This document shows positions 58,664-64,000 of a stretch of 64,000 nucleotides of DNA, piece by piece. A program made the translations under genes and the position numbers. The notes below the pieces were generated by a model, which saw only the letters and a program-made list of their open reading frames with translations, had not been told where the DNA came from and searched no databases. Positions within the stretch are counted from its first letter, which is position 1. Every line of letters begins with the position of its first letter. Origin of the DNA: Guillardia theta CCMP2712. Its lineage: Eukaryota; Cryptophyceae; Pyrenomonadales; Geminigeraceae. The DNA lies in the NCBI RefSeq assembly GCF_000315625.1, contig NW_005434662.1, forward strand, positions 643,479-707,478, in the 5' to 3' direction.

Positions 58664-59905
58664 AAACTCTGCGAGCAAGCTTGCCCCGGGTTGCCTGTCC
58701 TTGAGCTCCACAAGCTCCATCACACCCTCAGCAGCAACAACGTGCCAGCCCTTCATGTTCCACACACTGACGGCGATGATGCTTCATTCAGCTCAAAACA
58801 TGCTTCATTCAATCTTCTCAAGCAGCAAAGGGCCTCTAAGTTACAAGTACATGTCTACTCCGCTCCCCTCCGTGTCCGTTGACGACTCTGCCTGGCTGGC
58901 TTGCAGCTGCACGCGTCCCTCCATTCTCCGCCCAGCCTTCTTTCCCTTGGCCCGACCAAACTTGTACGGCCACTTGTCTACTCCCAGCTGCCTGCACACA
59001 AGCTTCATCGTCGACTTGCCGATGCCGATCTTGGCCGCGGCGACCTCGAGGCTCTCGTGGAAGTGGTCGGCGAGGAGCTCGAGGGTGATCTCGACGGGCT
59101 TGTCGGACTGGAAGAAGGACTGTCGCGACTGCACCCGCACCACCGGCGGGCGGGCGGGAGCCGAAGCGCGGCGATGAGGCCGAGGCTTGCCTTGCTCGGG
59201 AGAGCAGAGGCTGAAGCTGTCGTGGGGGTGCTGGAGAGTCTCCTCTGGCATCGCGACGCTACGCTGGCAAGCCATCAGCGACGCTGGCTCGAGCCACGCG
59301 TCCTGGCTCTCCTCGAAGAGCACCAAGAGATCTTCCGGCACGACGGGGTCCAAGGGCGAGTCCGGGAGGGAGGCCGACGAGTCGACCTCGGGGAGCGGGA
59401 GGCAAAAGAAGGCGTCTGAGCAGCTAGGTGACTGATCCATGAGGTGGTCTGCAAAGCAGTCATCGAGCATGGCCTGGAGCTCCAAGGACGAGGGGGTCAA
59501 GTGTAGCCACTGCATTGTCTGGAAGGGAGGAAAGCAGGGATCGAGAAAGCGAGGAGGGGGTAGGGACTAGGGGGAGAGGGCTGGGGTGTGCAGGAGGACA
59601 GGTATGGACAGCCAGGAAGGAGCGAGCAGACGGCGGAAGCAGGTAGGCCGTGGCAGGGGGAGCTGGGTGTTTTGTGCCGGCTTGGGCAAGGGTTGATATG
59701 GAGGAGGGGAGCAGGAGCAAAGGGAAGGAGTAGATTACTACAGGAGCCGATCCCTACGAAACGATGCGACCTGGAATGTCCTGGCCCCAAGCGCTGCACT
59801 CTGATGTGCAATGCGCCGGCGCGTTTGTCCGAGCGGGTAGTAAAGGACCCCGATGGAAGCTTCGAGAGCTCGAGGGGGCCGTGGACGGGACGGACGTGTG
59901 CATGC
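58664..59905. repeat. duplicated unit A (RWP-RK copy 1 with flanks)
   Basis: Near-identical to unit B at 60926-62205 in the same orientation. It begins at the shared 'aactctgcgagcaagcttgc' and ends near 'gggggccgtggacgggacgg'. Unit A lacks about 50 bp present in B (after 60955) and has about 13 bp extra near 59760. Confidence 0.9.
58841..59515 (-). CDS. RWP-RK transcription factor, copy 1
   Basis: A 224-residue intronless protein starting MQWLHLTPSSLELQAMLDDC. The N-terminal 100 residues are acidic and Ser/Pro-rich (LPDSPLDPVVPEDLLVLFEE), as in activation regions. The RWP-RK domain spans about residues 135-190: VEITLELLADHFHESLEVAA, then STMKLVCRQLGVDKWPYKFG, with KWPYK in place of the canonical RWPYR. 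A basic segment follows (AKGKKAGRRMEGR). RWP-RK proteins bind DNA as transcription factors in plants and algae; short single-domain members include RKD and MID, which control gamete or mating-type programmes. No PB1 or GAF domain is seen. It lies head-to-head with copy 3 (start 60081). Confidence 0.85.
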   Translation of the reverse strand: MQWLHLTPSSLELQAMLDDCFADHLMDQSPSCSDAFFCLPLPEVDSSASLPDSPLDPVVPEDLLVLFEESQDAWLEPASLMACQRSVAMPEETLQHPHDSFSLCSPEQGKPRPHRRASAPARPPVVRVQSRQSFFQSDKPVEITLELLADHFHESLEVAAAKIGIGKSTMKLVCRQLGVDKWPYKFGRAKGKKAGRRMEGRVQLQASQAESSTDTEGSGVDMYL

Positions 59906-60080
59906 CAGACCGAATACTGACATGGCAGTCTTTTCAAGGCTCAACGATTGGATAGCCGTTGTGCACAGATCCTCTCAAAACGCTGTCCTTTCAGCCTGCT
60001 ACTCTTTACTACGCCCTAGTCTCCATCCTTCTCTCCCTGAGAGGCATCTGGCAGCAAACAACAGCGGCAGGACAGATCGA

Positions 60081-60653
60081 ATGGCTCTCTTCGAGATGTG
60101 TGCAGACGACTGCTACGACCTGATCCTCTCACATCCCTTCCGCCTCCCACTACCTCAAGCCGAGGACCCCGCGTCCGCCCCTGAGAGCTCCACAAGCTTG
60201 CAAGTAGAGGAGGACTCGGCCCTTTCTCAGGATGCTTGGACCCTCGAGTGCTCGGATGTTGAGGGTTTGGGTCCTGCCAGCCTCCCTGGAGACGCAGCGC
60301 TACACGCGACTGGCTGCTACTGCAAGACCCTCAGTCCCTCCCCCGCCGCCGTGCACTCCGAGCTGGATCCTGACCCTCTCAGTGCTCGCGACCGGCGGTC
60401 TTGTCCGCGGTCAAAGATGTGCCCGCCGGTGGTGCGGGTGCAGTCGCGGCAGTCCTTCTTCCAGTCCGACAAGCCCGTCGAGATCACCCTCGAGCTCCTC
60501 GCCGACCACTTCCACGAAAGCCTCGAGGTCGCCGCGGCCAAGATCGGCATCGGCAAGTCGACGATGAAGCTTGTGTGCAGGCAGCTGGGAGTAGACAAGT
60601 GGCCGTACAAGTTTGGACGGGCCAAGCGCAAAGTGAGGCCAAGCGCAAAGTGA
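60081..60653 (+). CDS. RWP-RK transcription factor, copy 3 (inverted)
   Basis: The start at 60081 (MALFEMCADDCYDLILSHPF) gives 190 residues; the frame is open upstream to 59853 but that part is antisense to the copy-1 flank. The N-terminal half is acidic and unlike copies 1 and 2 (EEDSALSQDAWTLECSDVEG). From PPVVRVQSRQSFFQSDKPVE to the end of the RWP-RK domain (DKWPYKFGRAK) it is almost identical to them, at nucleotide level too. The C-terminus is shortened to KRKVRPSAK by a 17-bp tandem duplication at the stop. AATAAA lies 88 nt after the stop. It is tail-to-tail with copy 2. Confidence 0.8.
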   Translation: MALFEMCADDCYDLILSHPFRLPLPQAEDPASAPESSTSLQVEEDSALSQDAWTLECSDVEGLGPASLPGDAALHATGCYCKTLSPSPAAVHSELDPDPLSARDRRSCPRSKMCPPVVRVQSRQSFFQSDKPVEITLELLADHFHESLEVAAAKIGIGKSTMKLVCRQLGVDKWPYKFGRAKRKVRPSAK

Positions 60654-60657
60654 GGCC
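60624..60657. repeat. 17-bp tandem duplication
   Basis: Two adjacent copies of GCCAAGCGCAAAGTGAG. The junction falls at the end of the RWP-RK copy-3 coding frame, and the second copy supplies the TGA stop. Confidence 0.85.
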
Positions 60658-60740
60658 AAGCCTTGACGAGGCATCATCGGCGCGCGACTCGAGGAGATCT
60701 CTATCGGGCGAGAGCGTGCAAGGCCGTATGAAAGAATGTA

Positions 60741-60746
60741 AATAAA
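60741..60746 (+). terminator. possible polyadenylation signal AATAAA
   Basis: AATAAA 88 nt after the stop of RWP-RK copy 3. Confidence 0.4.
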
Positions 60747-60925
60747 TGAGCTGTGCAACTAGAGAGTCTTTGGTCGCTTCGCCGGTGCCTTCCATCGCAC
60801 TCAAGGCTCCTACCGCACGCATGCATACCATGGTAGAGATGAAGCCTGCAGGGCCTCAAGAGCCAAACCCCTCACCAGGCCCATGCTCGTGGCACCCTTC
60901 CACTCAACGCCGCCATGACCTTTCT

Positions 60926-62205
60926 GTCAACTCTGCGAGCAAGCTTGCCCCGGGCCGGGCCGCCTCCTTTGTAGCCAAACAGCTGTCTAGCCGCCAACAA
61001 TCTCGCCTGTCCTTGAGCTCCACCAGCTCCATCACACCCTCAGCAGCATCAAGGTGCCAGCCCTTTCCGTTCCACACACTGACGGCGATGATGCTTCATT
61101 CAGCTCAAAACATGCTTCATTCAATCTTCTCAAGCAGCAAAGGGCCTCTAAGTTACAAGTACATGTCTACTCCGCTCCCCTCCGTGTCCGTTGACGACTC
61201 TGCCTGGCTGGCTCGCAGCTGCACGCGTCCCTCCATTCTCCGCCCAGCCTTCTTTCCCTTGGCCCGACCAAACTTGTACGGCCACTTGTCTACTCCCAGC
61301 TGCCTGCACACAAGCTTCATCGTCGACTTGCCGATGCCGATCTTGGCCGCGGCGACCTCGAGGCTCTCGTGGAAGTGGTCGGCGAGGAGCTCGAGGGTGA
61401 TCTCGACGGGCTTGTCGGACTGGAAGAAGGACTGCCGCGACTGCATCCGCACTACGGGCGGGCGGGCGGGAGCCGAAGCGCGGCGATGAGGCCGAGGCTT
61501 GCCTTGCTCGGGAGAGCAGAGGCTGAAGCTGTCGTGGGGGTGCTGGAGAGTCTCCTCTGGCATCGCGACGCTACGCTGGCAAGCCATCAGCGACGCTGGC
61601 TCGAGCCACGCGTCCTGGCTCTCCTCGAAGAGCACCAAGAGATCTTCCGGCACGACGGGGTCCAAGGGCGAGTCCGGGAGGGAGGCCGACGAGTCGACCT
61701 CGGGGAGCGGGAGGCAAAAGAAGGCGTCTGAGCAGCTAGGTGACTGATCCATGAGATGGTCTGCAAAGCAGTCATCGAGCATGGCCTGGAGCTCCAAGGA
61801 CGAGGGGGTCAAGTGTAGCCACTGCATTGTCTGGAAGGGAGGAAAGCAGGGATCGAGAAAGCGAGGAGGGGGTAGGGACTAGGGGGAGAGGGCTGGGGTG
61901 TGCAGGAGGACAGGTATGGACAGCCAGGAAGGAGCGAGCAGACGGCGGAAGCAGGTAGGCCGTGGCAGGGGGAGCTGGGTGTTTTATTCCGGCTTGGGCA
62001 AGGGTTGATATGGAGGAGGGGAGCAGGAGCAAAGGGAAGGAGTAGATTACTACAGGAGCCGATCCCTACGAAAGGAATGTCCTGGCCCCAAGCGCTGCAC
62101 TCTGATGTGCAATGCGCCGGCGCGTTTGTCCGAGCGGGTAGTAAAGGACCGTGATGGAAGCGTCGAGAGCTCGAGGGGGCCGTGGACGGGACGGGCGTGC
62201 CACGG
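60926..62205. repeat. duplicated unit B (RWP-RK copy 2 with flanks)
   Basis: Direct repeat of unit A at an offset of 2,312 bp across the coding region. Differences are few point changes plus two indels outside the coding frame. Confidence 0.9.
61153..61827 (-). CDS. RWP-RK transcription factor, copy 2
   Basis: A 224-residue intronless protein, identical to copy 1 except for a few residues: VRMQSRQ for VRVQSRQ, and RVQLRASQ for RVQLQASQ. Same domain layout: acidic N-terminal region, RWP-RK domain (VEITLELLADHFHESLEVAA, then KLVCRQLGVDKWPYKFG), basic tail. The frame is intact. The few substitutions relative to copy 1 indicate recent duplication or ongoing gene conversion. It converges with copy 3, about 500 bp between stops. 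Confidence 0.85.
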   Translation of the reverse strand: MQWLHLTPSSLELQAMLDDCFADHLMDQSPSCSDAFFCLPLPEVDSSASLPDSPLDPVVPEDLLVLFEESQDAWLEPASLMACQRSVAMPEETLQHPHDSFSLCSPEQGKPRPHRRASAPARPPVVRMQSRQSFFQSDKPVEITLELLADHFHESLEVAAAKIGIGKSTMKLVCRQLGVDKWPYKFGRAKGKKAGRRMEGRVQLRASQAESSTDTEGSGVDMYL

Positions 62206-63210
62206 TGTGCATGACTGGCAGGGTCCGTCGTTCCGGTGAGGCCCGGGGATGCTAGTCAAAAGTAGCAGCCTCACGGTCGGCCGGGGCCCGGTCCTCCGGG
62301 GTTTTATAGTCCCGCTAAGGTTCTACTCAAGCCTGCCTCAGATCAGAAAATTTCGGGGAAGTTGGGGATGAGGGCTTTGTCGATCGAAGGCGCGTGCGAT
62401 GGAGCCAAGTAAGAAGTGAAAGCTATGGTGTTGCTGTTGATCTCTTGCAATTTGTTATGAGGAAGCAATGTTTGCGTATGATTTTACCATTATTTCCTGC
62501 TCATCCTGTGATTCTTGATCTTTCATGTTTGGTTGCCTCATGTAAATGTGGCTCTAATTTTTCATTTTGGCATAATCTTATCCCGTCCTCGACCTCATTG
62601 TCTCCACATATGATCCCTGAGTTTGGCTATGATGAAGCAAATACAATCAAAGTTCTTCCCATGCAAAGGGCCGTTGTGCCGATGCTGAGAAAACCATTGT
62701 CATCTTTGCTCTGAGCCGTAGTTTCCCTTTTTCTGGATGTTGCGCTTCAAATCTTTCTGTTTCTCATGTATGATTTTCTACAGGTTGCTTCCATGCATGG
62801 ACCGGATAAGTTGATTTCTTCTTTATGGCTGAATGATGATTTTCAAGAATGCCACCACTCATCATGCGGATAAGCCAGGTCAACAGTGGCTGTAGTGAGC
62901 AATTCACCGTGTCATTTAAAGTAAATCAACGTGTACATATCGATCGATCCTTCCACAAGTGTGTTCCACAAGAAAATGTGTCACACATCAAAGCCGACAA
63001 CGAATGTGTAATGTACATGGTTGTGTGATGCGTGTGTTGTGTTTCATGGTCGAGTTGCCTCCGGGCTTTCATAAAGCGATGATATTCTCACACACGGCGA
63101 CAGATGCTGCATGCGGATCGCAAGCAAATCCACACAATCGTTGTCAATCTCAATCGACATCCTGATCAATAGTTTGTTGACTCTAGCCCTTTCATTCTAC
63201 CCCGATATAT
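62206..63210. other. intergenic region
   Basis: A GC-rich patch (about 62220-62320) adjoins unit B, and the rest is AT-rich. A 106-codon frame at 62394-62714 shows no domain and I do not call it a gene. The last part holds the 3' UTR of eL32. Confidence 0.4.
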
Positions 63211-63743
63211 TTATTCTGACTCCTCAGCGCGCAACTTAGCGTCGCCGTTGGTAACCTTGATCCCAAGTTGCTCAGCACGCTCGACGATAGCCTTCCTCTT
63301 CCTGGTAGAAACGTTCTGTGCGATCTCTGCAAGCACACAGTGAGAATGAGCAAAGCAACAGGGGAAAGAATGTTTCTTATCCTCACCAGCAGCATACTTC
63401 TTGTTGTGCATAAGGAGAAGTTCCAACTCGGCAACGTTGGAGACACGGAACTTGAGGAAACCATCCGGCATCAAGAAACGCGTTTTCTTGTTGGAACCAT
63501 ATCCGATCTTGACGTGCTTGGGAGTACCCTTAAAATGCCTACGGAAGCGACCATCCATACCGTGGGGCTTCCTCCAGGATTGCTGTGAAATCCAGCATAA
63601 GCTTCGAGAACGGGAAGATTTTCTCAACTCACAGCCATTCTCTTGAAAAGGTCGGCATGGAAACGAACGAACTTGTTCGATTTCTTCTTGACAATTTTAG
63701 GGCGAACCGCCGGTCTCAACTTGCTTCTAGAGCCAACAGCCAT
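63211..63743 (-). CDS. RPL32: 60S ribosomal protein L32 (eL32)
   Basis: Structural protein of the cytosolic large ribosomal subunit. Three phase-checked exons: 63743-63633 ([20 protein letters not shown], then [13 protein letters not shown]), 63582-63387 ([20 protein letters not shown], then [16 protein letters not shown], then [16 protein letters not shown]) and 63326-63211 ([20 protein letters not shown], then LRAEESE-stop). Total is 140 residues, normal for eL32. The motifs [21 protein letters not shown] and [14 protein letters not shown] are diagnostic. All exon joins keep the frame. Stop TAA at 63213-63211. Confidence 0.97.
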
Positions 63744-64000
63744 CCTGCACGGATAAGATCAGAACATGTAACCTCATGGTTCAATGGCATTAAAGTTTTG
63801 AACAGAAACAATGCACGGTGGATCACAAGGCCATTTCCATGTCTGTGTGTAGGGTCCTTGTACATCAGCTTTCACGTACCCAGAACCAATCGCACAAATA
63901 TGTCACGGCATACTTTGTTATAGAAAGAGAATCACAAACTCGTCACACACAGTTTCTTTGCACTGTATGATGCTCACGAAACATATGCAATCGAGTCAAT
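63744..64000. other. upstream flank of eL32
   Basis: AT-rich sequence expected to hold the eL32 promoter. No gene or clear motif. Confidence 0.4.

Noticed and set aside
58644-59177. 177-codon plus frame over RWP-RK copy 1 (and the like at 60746-61489)
   Set aside because: Antisense shadow of the RWP-RK coding sequence; the minus strand encodes the recognisable domain.
62394-62714. 106-codon plus frame
   Set aside because: No domain and AT-rich non-coding composition; upstream and downstream lack supporting exons.

Overview
The window is nuclear DNA of a unicellular eukaryote. Protein genes are split by many short GT-AG introns (often 45-60 nt). Coding DNA is GC-rich while some intergenic stretches are AT-rich. 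The gene set is eukaryotic: SWI/SNF ATPase, ribosomal protein eL32, Dus4-type tRNA dihydrouridine synthase, F-box, FHA, PHD, ankyrin, PDZ, RWP-RK and helicase-associated (HA) domains. RWP-RK plus HA-domain proteins and a very large secreted repeat protein point to an alga. A cryptophyte such as Guillardia theta is my best guess; this is inference, not proven. No tRNA, rRNA or CRISPR array was recognised. An assembly gap of 100 N lies at 44603-44702.

Layout: 1-1470 holds the 3' part of a GT15-like glycosyltransferase gene on the minus strand, cut by the window edge. 1740-3924 is a multi-PDZ protein (+). 4282-7083 is an ankyrin-repeat protein (-), sharing a short divergent promoter with an unidentified basic protein (7247-9554, +). 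9711-11542 is a Dus4 homologue (-). 12903-13837 (+) and 14112-14705 (-) are two small convergent membrane proteins. 15197-33473 (+) is one giant secreted protein of roughly 5,400 residues, made of Ig-like repeats, EAR/EPTP-like propeller blocks and a Kelch-like stretch. 34449-36201 (+) is an HA-domain protein, and 36506-38408 (-) is unidentified. 38957-45134 (+) encodes a long coiled coil with C-terminal ankyrin repeats. 46159-51548 (+) is a Snf2/Brahma-type remodeller with two PHD fingers where a bromodomain is usual. It converges on an F-box/FHA protein (51727-52793, -).

From about 52.8 kb the sequence becomes accessory: AT-rich DNA, islands rich in CCCTACC/GGTAGGG-like words, a relic of an RWP-RK gene (56804-56968), a decayed PIF/Harbinger-like transposase (57085-57603), and beside it a convergent SANT/Myb-like gene (57622-58518). 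These are followed by three short RWP-RK transcription factor genes (58841-59515 -, 60081-60653 +, 61153-61827 -) arranged as a direct duplication of about 1.25 kb with an inverted third copy between. The window closes with eL32 (63211-63743, -).

The genes do not form one pathway. The items most worth following are the young RWP-RK cluster beside a two-gene Harbinger-like element, the giant adhesin-like protein, the F-box/FHA fusion and the Snf2-PHD architecture. Exon borders were inferred by eye from splice consensus and reading-frame continuity. Those given to the base were checked for phase; others are approximate and say so.
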